From positions 1 through 10,277 of the forward strand of contig DVLP01000086.1 in the NCBI GenBank assembly GCA_018715445.1: DNA of 10,277 bases, read 5' to 3'. Positions 1 through 7,005 of the stretch are shown piece after piece. Numbering within the stretch: position 1 is the first letter of the stretch; each line of letters opens with the position of its first letter. Both the position numbers and the translations under genes were made by a program. The notes under the pieces were generated by a model, which was not told the origin of the DNA, did no database searches, and was given only the letters and a program-made list of their open reading frames with translations. This DNA comes from Candidatus Avipropionibacterium avicola. Its GTDB lineage: Bacteria > Actinomycetota > Actinomycetes > Propionibacteriales > Propionibacteriaceae.

Positions 1-11
1 GAGTCGATCTC

Positions 12-1073
12 ATGACATTTGACCTCCGTACATCCGTTGATGAGCAGCTGCGGGCCGACTGGGCCGAACTCGCCGAACAGGTCGGGACCAGGTTCGCTTC
101 CCGTCCCAGCTACGGACTGTCCTGGCACCGACATCTCGCCCGGGGTCCGCTTCGGATCGCCACCGTGCACCGTGATGGCCGTTTGGTCGCCCTCCTCCCG
201 CTGCACGAACGCCGCCGATTCGGGGTTACGGTCCTGCGACTTCTCGGCCATGGCCTGGGTACTGTCTCCGAAGCGTTGGCAACCGACGAACATGCACTGA
301 CGGACCTGGTCGCCGGACTCGCCACCACCGGCTCGGTGATCGAGCTGACCCACCTCCCGGCCTCATCGCCGCTGGTCACCGCGGTGCACCGTGATCCGGG
401 TTGGGACTCCACCTTCGATCCGGATGATCATTGTCCGGTGATCGAGCTGCCGGTCGGCACCCGCGCAGCGGACCTGCGCAGCAAATCCACCCTCTCCCGC
501 GCGGCGTCCACCCGGCGCAAGCTGGAACGTGAAGGAGCCGGTCTGCAGGTGGAGACGGTCCGAACTCCTGCAGAACTCGATGCGCGGTGGGACGACATCG
601 TCGCCACCGCAGCGGCCGCCCAGAACGATGAGGGGGACGACCGGCTCAATCTGTGCGCTCCCCCACATGACCAGTTCACCAGTGAGTTTCTCCGTCAGGA
701 GGCCGCTGACGGACATCTCCTGCTGTGGGGTGGCACCTTTGGCGGCATCTGGGGCGCCCACTTCGCCACGCTGCGCACCGGCCACACGTCCGAACTGTGG
801 TTCACCCGGTTCGATCCCGACCGGGGCCGGTCCCGCCCCGGCCACCTGCTCATCGAAGCGGTATGTGACCAGCACGACGACGTCGATGTGACCCGAGTGG
901 ATCTCCTCATCGGCCGGAGCAGGTACAAGAGGGACTGGCAGAGCCACGAGTACGCGGTCGGCACACTGACCGCCGTTCCCGCCGGAAACCGGACCGCACG
1001 GTCACGCATGGCTGCGGCAGAGCACTCGGTGCGGATCCTCAGGGCTGTCGCGGAACGGGCCAGGCGCCCGTGA
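12..1073 (+). CDS. CelD/FemAB-like GNAT acyltransferase (Acetyltransf_6 type)
   Basis: Predicted cytoplasmic N-acyl or aminoacyl transferase of the group found in polysaccharide loci (CelD/BcsL, FemAB-like); the substrate is unknown. At 353 aa it has the usual family length. The N-terminal half carries the typical tryptophan and 'dGrLVALLPL' strand (residues about 38-64). A basic helix rich in Arg/Lys follows at about 156-172. The C-terminal GNAT fold shows the family signatures: a hydrophobic strand at 235-250, SRPGHLLIEAV (274-284, the usual 'SPG-LL' acyl-CoA helix) and DLLIGRSRYKRDW (297-309, the usual 'D-L-G---YK--W'). The ATG at 12 is the first in frame, but the frame is open to the window edge and the 11 bases before it hold only a poor ribosome-binding site, so an earlier start is possible. 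Its stop overlaps the GTG of the flippase by four bases, so the two are probably translationally coupled. It likely decorates a sugar nucleotide or lipid-linked sugar. Family assignment is firm; substrate is inference. Confidence 0.85.
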   Translation: MTFDLRTSVDEQLRADWAELAEQVGTRFASRPSYGLSWHRHLARGPLRIATVHRDGRLVALLPLHERRRFGVTVLRLLGHGLGTVSEALATDEHALTDLVAGLATTGSVIELTHLPASSPLVTAVHRDPGWDSTFDPDDHCPVIELPVGTRAADLRSKSTLSRAASTRRKLEREGAGLQVETVRTPAELDARWDDIVATAAAAQNDEGDDRLNLCAPPHDQFTSEFLRQEAADGHLLLWGGTFGGIWGAHFATLRTGHTSELWFTRFDPDRGRSRPGHLLIEAVCDQHDDVDVTRVDLLIGRSRYKRDWQSHEYAVGTLTAVPAGNRTARSRMAAAEHSVRILRAVAERARRP

Positions 1074-2569
1074 CCGAACCGAGCCTGGAGAGGCCGGCTG
1101 AGCACTCGCAGAGCCGGTCGCTGGTGACCAACTCCTCCATCCTGGTCGTCAGCAGGATCATCACGGCGGTGTTCGGCTGGGCCGGCACTGTCGTGATCGC
1201 CCGGACGCTGTCCCCGGAGGACTGGGGACAGTACGCATTCGTCTTCGGGTTGCTGGGGATCATGGCGCTGATCACCGATCTCGGGGTGGGACGCGTCGTC
1301 CTCGCCAGGCTCGCCGCGGACGACCACGATGAGGCGCGCCAGGTGGCAGGATCGTTCATCCTGCTCCGGGGACTTCTCGGCACGCTCGGGTTCGCCGTCG
1401 CCATCGCCTACGCAGCACTGACCGGGCTGTCGGTCACCATGGTGGCCGTGGTCGCCTTTGCTGCCACGAGCGTCATCCTCGCCACCCCCGCCAACGCCCT
1501 GCTGGTCCTGTACCAGGCGCGACTTCGACTCGTCCCGGTGGCTCTGTGGGACATCGTGGCGCAGCTCGTGCAGTTCGCCCTCGTCCTGGTGGTCGCCTGG
1601 GCATCGCCGAGCCTGGCCTGGTTCATCATCCCTGCGATCGCCAAAGAGTTGGTGGTCCTGGTGGCCCGGACAACCGGGGTCCTGCGCGGATCGCTCGGTT
1701 CGGTGCCCGACTTCTCCGCCGGGACCAAATACTGGGGCGAGATGCTGCGCGAAGCGATTCCGATCTCCATCGGGTTCGCGCTCATCATGCTGCTGACCAA
1801 GGTCGACATCCTCATTCTCCAGCGTCTGGACACCTACGACGCGGTCGGCATGTACGCGATCGGCTACAAATTTTCTGACCTCGTGATCATGGTGACCGTG
1901 ACCATCTCGGTGCCCATCACGACAGTGCTCGTGCGGTCATGGCCCGACGACCCCGAGACATTCCGTCACCGAACCCGGCAGGCGATGGTCGTGGCCGGTG
2001 GGCTCGGGGCTCTGGCATCTATCGGCTTCTGGCCGACCGCCGACTTCTTCGTGGGCCTGCTCTATGGAGAAACCTTCGTCCCCGCCTCCCATGCCGCCCG
2101 GATCCTGGTGGTCTCGAGCGCGATCAGCGGTGTGACTAACATCGGGCTCGTGGCACTGGTCGCCGCGCGCAAGCTCTCCGTCTTCCCTTGGGTAGCCGGC
2201 GCCGGCGTCCTGCTCAATGTGGGCCTGAACTATCTCGCGATCCCTCGGTGGTCCTACGACGGGGCGGCAGTGGCCACCCTGATCACCGAAGTGGTGATGT
2301 TCGTGGCCTGCTTGATCGTCGTCCAGGCCAGCCTGCGGATTCGAGGCAGCGTGCCCTGGGGTCCATTGATCCGTCAGATCCTGCTCGCCGCATCCGTGAT
2401 CGCTCCCGCGGCAGTGCTCATCGGATTCTCCGGGTGGCCGTGGCCACCGGTTATCATCGTGGCTCTCGTACTCTTCGTGGCGTTGGTCGAATACAGCGGG
2501 TCACTCGAGGACGTCACTCTGCTCGGACGAATCCCCGCGAGGATCCGCCGCGGACGGAAGGACCACTGA
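1070..2569 (+). CDS. Wzx-type oligosaccharide flippase (MATE/PST-like membrane protein)
   Basis: Predicted integral membrane flippase that moves an undecaprenyl-linked oligosaccharide across the cytoplasmic membrane. The product is 499 aa, typical for Wzx/RfbX/PST proteins, and is hydrophobic throughout, with about 12-14 candidate membrane segments. The N terminus has the usual polar lead, then a first helix (about 20-45) followed by 'ARTLSPEDWGQYAFVFGLLG', the classic Polysacc_synt motif in which a G-x-Y/F segment follows an L-x-P-x-x-(W/F)-G turn. A second half begins near residue 220 with 'REAIPISIGFALIMLLTKVD', matching the family's internal repeat, including the Asp after the helix. The start is GTG and overlaps the previous stop (GTGA), with no clear separate ribosome-binding site, so coupling is likely. 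Its stop overlaps the deacetylase ATG by one base. The role in this pathway comes from family and context; no substrate can be read from the sequence. Confidence 0.88.
   Translation: MTEPSLERPAEHSQSRSLVTNSSILVVSRIITAVFGWAGTVVIARTLSPEDWGQYAFVFGLLGIMALITDLGVGRVVLARLAADDHDEARQVAGSFILLRGLLGTLGFAVAIAYAALTGLSVTMVAVVAFAATSVILATPANALLVLYQARLRLVPVALWDIVAQLVQFALVLVVAWASPSLAWFIIPAIAKELVVLVARTTGVLRGSLGSVPDFSAGTKYWGEMLREAIPISIGFALIMLLTKVDILILQRLDTYDAVGMYAIGYKFSDLVIMVTVTISVPITTVLVRSWPDDPETFRHRTRQAMVVAGGLGALASIGFWPTADFFVGLLYGETFVPASHAARILVVSSAISGVTNIGLVALVAARKLSVFPWVAGAGVLLNVGLNYLAIPRWSYDGAAVATLITEVVMFVACLIVVQASLRIRGSVPWGPLIRQILLAASVIAPAAVLIGFSGWPWPPVIIVALVLFVALVEYSGSLEDVTLLGRIPARIRRGRKDH
2556..2562 (+). 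promoter_or_regulatory. Ribosome-binding site deciding the deacetylase start
   Basis: GGAAGGA lies six bases before the ATG at 2569. It supports a start there rather than at the in-frame upstream ATG at 2188, which lies inside the flippase gene and would add a non-homologous, Arg-rich N terminus of 127 residues. Confidence 0.7.
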
Positions 2570-3366
2570 TGGCAGTCCGGCAGCCGTCCCGCGCGCTCCG
2601 CGACGCCACTGCGGGTCTGCGCCCTGGTCGTTCCGGAGTGGTATTGGCCTATCACGACATCATCTCAGACACGGCCGAGGTCTACCCCTACGCCGTCACC
2701 GAATCGACGTTCCTGCACCAACTCGACCTGGTCGAGGCAGCAGGACTACGACCGGTCACGCTCTCCCACTTCACCGATCGCCTCGCCGCTGGCGATGCGT
2801 CCGGGCTCGCCGCAATCGTCTTTGACGACGCCCTGGTCGGGGTACACCAGCACGCGCTACCCCGCCTGGCCGAACGCGGTCTCCCCTGGACGCTTCTGCC
2901 GGTGACCGAACGCACGGGTGTCCGTCCACAGTGGTGGCCCGAAGCGTCGCGGACCATGAACAGAACCGAGATCGACGACGCCCTGTCCGCCGGGGCGACG
3001 CTGTGCGCACACACCACTACCCACGCCTCGCTTCCCGGGATGTCCACCGCAGACGCACTCGACGACCTCCGCCGGTCCCGGGACACACTGTCCGACTGGG
3101 CGGGCACCGACATCCGCGAGCTGTGTTACCCGTTCGGGCACCAGAACGCGCGGATCCGGGCGGTGGCGTCCGACGCGGGTTACCGGGTGGGGTTCACCTT
3201 CACCAACGGGCGCAGCGATCCCCGGACAGACATGTACGCCCAACCCCGGTTGGCGATGCACGAGAACCTTCGGTCCGCGAAATGGCTGGCCACGCTCCTG
3301 CGTCCGGGACGGAGCTGGCCCCCGGTCCGCGACCTGGGCGTCGACGATTCCGGAGATGCGTCATGA
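2569..3366 (+). CDS. NodB-type polysaccharide deacetylase
   Basis: Predicted metal-dependent carbohydrate esterase family 4 enzyme that removes N- or O-acetyl groups from a glycan or lipid-linked sugar. It is 265 aa from the ATG at 2569. The opening 'VVLAYHDI' (24-31) is the typical first strand. Motif 1 is FDDA (85-88) in place of the usual FDDG; both metal/catalytic aspartates (86, 87) are kept. Motif 2 is HTTTH (148-152), the expected H-x-x-x-H metal ligands. It is followed by 'CYPFGHQN' (186-193), the usual (Y)PFG-x-x-N strand. There is no signal peptide or membrane segment, so it probably acts in the cytoplasm or is exported by other means, unlike secreted PgaB-type enzymes. The start overlaps the flippase stop by one base (TGATG) and the stop overlaps the next start (ATGA). 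The fold and site are clear; whether the substrate is the polymer, the repeat unit or a sugar precursor is unknown. Confidence 0.87.
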   Translation: MAVRQPSRALRDATAGLRPGRSGVVLAYHDIISDTAEVYPYAVTESTFLHQLDLVEAAGLRPVTLSHFTDRLAAGDASGLAAIVFDDALVGVHQHALPRLAERGLPWTLLPVTERTGVRPQWWPEASRTMNRTEIDDALSAGATLCAHTTTHASLPGMSTADALDDLRRSRDTLSDWAGTDIRELCYPFGHQNARIRAVASDAGYRVGFTFTNGRSDPRTDMYAQPRLAMHENLRSAKWLATLLRPGRSWPPVRDLGVDDSGDAS

Positions 3367-4778
3367 TCGCCGGAATCACGGTGGCCCTGGCGGTCTGCGT
3401 GGTGCTCTTCGGGCTCTCGGTCAGACGACCCCAGTGGGGCGTGCTCGCCATGACAGCCCTCATGCCCTTCCACGGGCTCCTTCTGATCTACCCGGTCACC
3501 GTGTCGTTCTGGAAGGAGGCGGCGGTTCTCGCCATTCTCGTGGCGTGCCTGTTCGCCCGGCGTATGCCGAGAAATCGCACGGTCGTCGCGCCGTGGCTGC
3601 TCCCGTTGATCGTGCTCGTTCCCCTGGGGGTCATCTCCGCACTGATCGTCCACGGTGCGGATGCCTTCTTCCCACTGAAGATCGCCTTCTTCTATATCCT
3701 CCTCGCGGTGGTGGCGGTGATGTTCCCGTTCACCCGACGAGACAAGGACGTGTTTGTCTCGATACTGATCGTGACCGGGGTCCTGTCCTCGCTGTACGGG
3801 ATCTGGCAGCAGTTCGCCGGGCCATTCGCCCTCGCCGACATGGGTTACGAATGGAATGAACACATCCGGAGTGCGGGCCCACTGCTGCGCAGTTTCGGCA
3901 CCTTCAACCAGCCGTTCCCCTTCGGGCTCTTCCTCATGCTCGTGATCATCGTCGGGACGGCCACCGCTCTCGCCGAGCCGCATCGACTCCGATCGCGGCT
4001 ATTCCTGCTCGCGTTCCCCGTCCTCGGGCTCGGCATGGTCCTGTCGGTCGTGCGGGCGAGTTACGTCGGCGTCGTGGTAGGCCTCATCCTCATCGGGGTC
4101 CTCCTCTACCGCCGTTTCCTCGGATGGCTGGGAGTCGCTGCCGCCGGCGGCGTCCTGGCACTCGCGGCAACCGCCGCGGTGTTCGGCTCCGCCGTGGTGT
4201 CGACGTTCTTCTCCAGCAGCAGCCTGGAGGACCGCGGTGGACACTGGACGACCAACGTGCCCCTCATCCTCACCCAACCGTTCGGTCAGGGACTCGGAAC
4301 CACCGGGTCGTCCGCGGCCAAGGTCTCCGACGGGTGGGACCCGGCGGCGCCGCTCTACCAACCCGACAGCAACATCATCAAGATCCTGCTGGAGCTGGGC
4401 CCGCTCGGCTTCGCCTTGTATGTCGCGATCGTCCTGCTCATGGTCATCCCATTGACGCGGATGATCCCATTGACCACAGATCCGCTGGAGCGAGGACTCC
4501 TGGGCGGGGTGGTCGCCGCGACCCTGGCCGCATGCGTCGCCGCCCTGTTCTCGACCTATCTCGAGATCTTCCCCATGGATGCCTACTTCTGGCTGTTCCC
4601 CGCCGTCGCCGGGAGCACGAGTCTCACTGTGCGGAATCAGCTCTCCGGTCGACTACGGCTTCCCCGGCCGGCGATCCTGTCCACTCACAGGACACGGTCC
4701 ACGACGGCCGCGATCCGTTCCCGGAACGCCGCCTCGGAGAATCCTTCGGCGAACCGGGTCAATTCCGAGACCGAGTAA
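3363..4778 (+). CDS. Wzy/O-antigen-ligase-like polymerase
   Basis: Predicted multi-pass membrane protein of the O-antigen ligase/polymerase superfamily, which polymerises or transfers flipped repeat units on the outer face of the membrane. It is 471 aa with about 10-12 hydrophobic segments. Signatures: 'SFGTFNQPFPFGLFLML' (177-193; the family's S-F-G/N-N-x-x-x-x-G), 'LSVVRASYVGVVVGL' (227-241; the T/S-x-S-R-x-x-x-L/V-G strand with its conserved Arg), a large extracytoplasmic loop around 282-337 with 'RGGHWTTNVPLI' and 'PFGQGLGTTG', and 'PDSNIIKILLELGPLGF' (334-350; the usual H/D-N-x-x-L-x-x-L-x-E-x-G). The ATG at 3363 has GGAG seven bases upstream at 3352-3355 and an ATGA overlap with the deacetylase stop, so the in-frame ATG at 2931 is not used. 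The last 31 residues (441-471) are hydrophilic and are encoded antisense to the 3' end of the minus-strand glycosyltransferase. That tail may be a recent read-through extension. Polymerase versus ligase cannot be settled from sequence alone. Confidence 0.86.
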   Translation: MIAGITVALAVCVVLFGLSVRRPQWGVLAMTALMPFHGLLLIYPVTVSFWKEAAVLAILVACLFARRMPRNRTVVAPWLLPLIVLVPLGVISALIVHGADAFFPLKIAFFYILLAVVAVMFPFTRRDKDVFVSILIVTGVLSSLYGIWQQFAGPFALADMGYEWNEHIRSAGPLLRSFGTFNQPFPFGLFLMLVIIVGTATALAEPHRLRSRLFLLAFPVLGLGMVLSVVRASYVGVVVGLILIGVLLYRRFLGWLGVAAAGGVLALAATAAVFGSAVVSTFFSSSSLEDRGGHWTTNVPLILTQPFGQGLGTTGSSAAKVSDGWDPAAPLYQPDSNIIKILLELGPLGFALYVAIVLLMVIPLTRMIPLTTDPLERGLLGGVVAATLAACVAALFSTYLEIFPMDAYFWLFPAVAGSTSLTVRNQLSGRLRLPRPAILSTHRTRSTTAAIRSRNAASENPSANRVNSETE

Positions 4779-5800
4779 GCCGAATCATCCCAGTCGCGCA
4801 TCGCCTCGGCGAAAGCGGCAACGATGTCGTCGTCGTCACACTCTCCACCCACCAACTGACCAGAGACGCCCGGCACCACGGTATCCACCGCACCGCCCCG
4901 CCCCAGGGCCAGAACCGGCGTACCTGCGGCGATGGCCTCAACCGGCACGATCCCGAAGTCCTCCTCGCCGGGCATGACCAGTGCACGGGCGCCACGAACG
5001 AGGTCGCGCATCTCCTCCCGCGGGAGGCGGCCGAGGAACTCCACGCCGGGGCCGGATCGGGCGACGCACCGCTCCATGTCCCGCCCCTCACCCACGACGA
5101 GGAGACGGACGCCGGCCTTGACTGCCGCGGCGACGGCCCTGTCGACCCGTTTGTAGGGCACCAGGCGACCGACGGAGATGAAATAGTCACCCCGTGGCAC
5201 ATCACCCGGAGTGAAGTAGGTGGTGTCCACGGGCGGATGCACCACCCGGGCATCCCGGCCCCACCACTGACGGATCCGTTCCCGCACCGCCGTCGAATTG
5301 GCGACGATCTCGTTCGGCGCGGGCGACCAGCGCTTCTCATTGGCTTTCGCCCGCGCGGCGAGCACGCCCAGTGCCGCTCGGCCCGCCGCCGAGTCCGTCT
5401 CCCCGTGGCGAAAGCCCGGATCCCACGCCCAGCGGGCGGGACTGTGGACATACGCCACCGACGGCACGTCGATCGCCGCTGCGGCGATCGCGAACGCATG
5501 GTGGCTGATCACCACCGCATCCGTCTCGGCGGGAGTGATCTCCGCCCGGCGCAGCGCCCACGGCACCAGAGGCAGTAGCGGCGCGTAGGACCGCCTTCCG
5601 ATCAGGTCGTAGGTCCGCTGCAGCGGGCCCGTGGCCACCCGGTGGGCCAATCCGGCCGGGATTCCCTCCGGGCGCGCGAACGGAACGTGGATCCGGGCCT
5701 CCGGCCACGTGCGGGCCATCTGCTCGACCACGTGCTCGCTGCCCGCGATATCGGTGAGCCGCTCGTGCACGAGGGCAACCCGGGGCTGACGCGACCCCAC
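4685..5800 (-). CDS. GT4 family glycosyltransferase (mannosyltransferase-like, WbaZ type)
   Basis: Predicted cytoplasmic GT-B glycosyltransferase adding a sugar, possibly mannose, to the lipid-linked repeat unit. From GTG at 5800 it is 371 aa. It opens with 'VALVHERLTDIAGSEHVVEQMA', the acceptor-side loop. It then shows 'YVHSPARWAWDP' (residues 117-128), matching the (Y-x-H-T/S-P-x-R-x-x-W-D) motif of WbaZ-like GT4 enzymes, and 'HPPVDTTYF' (188-196). 'GRLVPYKRVD' (211-220) marks the donor-binding domain, and E280-x7-E288 in 'GEEDFGIVPVEAIAAG' is the GT4 EX7E signature. The 5800 start follows a strong AGGAGG site. A GTG at 5830 would add ten residues and give a four-base GTGA overlap with the upstream Wzz-like gene, but lacks a good ribosome-binding site. 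It is cotranscribed with that gene and converges on the Wzy-like gene with 94 bp of overlap. GT4 identity is firm; the sugar is inference. Confidence 0.88.
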   Translation of the reverse strand: MGSRQPRVALVHERLTDIAGSEHVVEQMARTWPEARIHVPFARPEGIPAGLAHRVATGPLQRTYDLIGRRSYAPLLPLVPWALRRAEITPAETDAVVISHHAFAIAAAAIDVPSVAYVHSPARWAWDPGFRHGETDSAAGRAALGVLAARAKANEKRWSPAPNEIVANSTAVRERIRQWWGRDARVVHPPVDTTYFTPGDVPRGDYFISVGRLVPYKRVDRAVAAAVKAGVRLLVVGEGRDMERCVARSGPGVEFLGRLPREEMRDLVRGARALVMPGEEDFGIVPVEAIAAGTPVLALGRGGAVDTVVPGVSGQLVGGECDDDDIVAAFAEAMRDWDDSAYSVSELTRFAEGFSEAAFRERIAAVVDRVL

Positions 5801-5806
5801 TGGATG

Positions 5807-5815
5807 CTCCCTCCT
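5807..5815 (-). promoter_or_regulatory. Strong ribosome-binding site for the minus-strand GT4 gene
   Basis: On the minus strand AGGAGGGAG is followed by six bases and then GTG at 5800. This near-perfect anti-16S match favours the 5800 start over the GTG at 5830. It lies between the two candidate starts, just after the stop of the Wzz-like gene. Confidence 0.65.
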
Positions 5816-5826
5816 ACCCGCGGCGG

Positions 5827-7005
5827 TCACTTCATTGTTTCTTGCAACCGCACCGCCACCCGGGCGGGCACACCGACCTCGGCGAACGAGGCGAGAGCGG
5901 CCTCCGCCGCCTTACCGTCCGCGGAACGGTTGTCAACCACAACGATCCCGAGATCCACGTCGGTTGCGGGCACCTCGCGCCACCACGGATCATCGAAGGA
6001 CGCGCCCACCGACCGTCCCTCCTGGGCTCCGGAGGCCCGGGGCGCCTCGACCGGGTCCACATCGCCCAGGACGACGACGGTGCCGCCGGCGGAGAGCACA
6101 GCGGTCACTGCGGCCTCGGTCAGAGGCGGGAACCCCGTGCGCGACGACTGGTCGATGTCAACGGTGGCCGAGTGGCGATGGCCAGCGGAACGAGCCCAGA
6201 TGGAATCGGTCCGCCGGCCCCTACGCAGCCGCGCCAAGCCCAGGACCAGGACAGCCAGTGCCGTCGTGGCGAGACCCGCGACGAGGCCCGTTTGGAACGG
6301 CTTCGGCCAGCTCGGTCCAGTGCCTCCGGACTGCGCGACGATGGTGGCCACGGGATAGGCAGTCCGGAGTTGTTCCGCACCCGCTCGAGCCTCGTAGATG
6401 AGGGCGAGAAGATCAGAGGTGTCCGCCTGGCGATCCAGACGACGACGGGCATCGATCTGCTCATTGAGACGGTCGACCTCTTTTTGAGCCGCCTCGGAGA
6501 CGGGCTCCAGGATCTGCTCCCGCGCTTCGACAGACCGCAAGTTCATGGCCTCGACCGCCAGATCACCCATCTTCGCCGCGTTCAGCGGTCCGGACTGCGA
6601 CCTGGTGTTGACCTCGAGGAGACCCGGGATCTTGGAGGTGGTGACCGTGACCGACGGCCTCAGTCCGTACAGGGTCACGGGCTCCCCCACGCCCTCCTCG
6701 ATAAAAAATCGCGCCCTCTCGTCCGTCACATACTCGGACATCCCGGCGGCAAGGGCTTCCATCGTGGCCGCGTCCCGCTCCTCGCGGCCGGGCGTGGCGA
6801 CATTCACGGTGGTGGTGGCGGTGTACTCATCCCGGAACGTCGATGCGATGATTCCGGCAAGCACTCCCACGACCAGACCGATCACGATCGCCGCGGGCAG
6901 AGACCTCGCAAGCGAGGAGATCACCAGGCCCAGATCGAGAACCGGTGGACGGTCCCCTCGGGTGCCCGCCTGGGTACCGCGCCCGTCAGTGCTAGCCGTC
7001 TCCAT
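5827..7005 (-). CDS. Wzz/CpsC-like chain-length regulator with degenerate BY-kinase-like tail
   Basis: Predicted membrane protein of the polysaccharide co-polymerase group, controlling chain length with the Wzy-like polymerase. It is 392 aa from ATG 7005. After a polar 25-residue lead there is one membrane helix (about 36-55, 'LPAAIVIGLVVGVLAGIIA'). An external region follows, starting 'EYTATTTVNVATP' (the Wzz strand) and including a charged, coiled-coil-prone stretch at about 160-215. The second helix (about 238-258) is preceded by the proline-rich 'PSWPKPF' typical of the family. The remaining 130 residues are cytoplasmic. They contain two Rossmann-like strands, 'GGTVVVLGDVDP' (307-318) and 'DLGIVVVDNRSADGK' (351-365), resembling the P-loop and Walker-B strands of CpsD/Wzc kinases. 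However, there is no G-x-x-x-x-G-K-S/T loop and no Tyr cluster. ATG 7005 follows GGAGGG; an in-frame TTG at 7029 has no ribosome-binding site. Family is firm; kinase ancestry is inference. Confidence 0.82.
   Translation of the reverse strand: METASTDGRGTQAGTRGDRPPVLDLGLVISSLARSLPAAIVIGLVVGVLAGIIASTFRDEYTATTTVNVATPGREERDAATMEALAAGMSEYVTDERARFFIEEGVGEPVTLYGLRPSVTVTTSKIPGLLEVNTRSQSGPLNAAKMGDLAVEAMNLRSVEAREQILEPVSEAAQKEVDRLNEQIDARRRLDRQADTSDLLALIYEARAGAEQLRTAYPVATIVAQSGGTGPSWPKPFQTGLVAGLATTALAVLVLGLARLRRGRRTDSIWARSAGHRHSATVDIDQSSRTGFPPLTEAAVTAVLSAGGTVVVLGDVDPVEAPRASGAQEGRSVGASFDDPWWREVPATDVDLGIVVVDNRSADGKAAEAALASFAEVGVPARVAVRLQETMK

Noticed and set aside
707..720. 14-base match TGACGGACATCTCC also present at 7277-7290
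   Set aside because: Both copies are inside unrelated coding regions and different frames; one such match is not surprising in 10 kb of GC-biased sequence.
2188..2568. N-terminal extension of the deacetylase frame
   Set aside because: It lies inside the flippase gene in another frame, is Arg-rich, and the ATG at 2569 has a good ribosome-binding site and the homologous N terminus.
2931..3362. N-terminal extension of the Wzy-like frame
   Set aside because: It overlaps the deacetylase in another frame and encodes no hydrophobic segments; the ATG at 3363 has GGAG and an ATGA overlap.
4124..5578. Long plus-strand open frame (484 codons) across the Wzy and GT4 genes
   Set aside because: It is low-complexity Arg/Gly/Pro/His protein with no recognisable motif, antisense to a clear GT4 gene and in another frame of Wzy; a GC-rich shadow.
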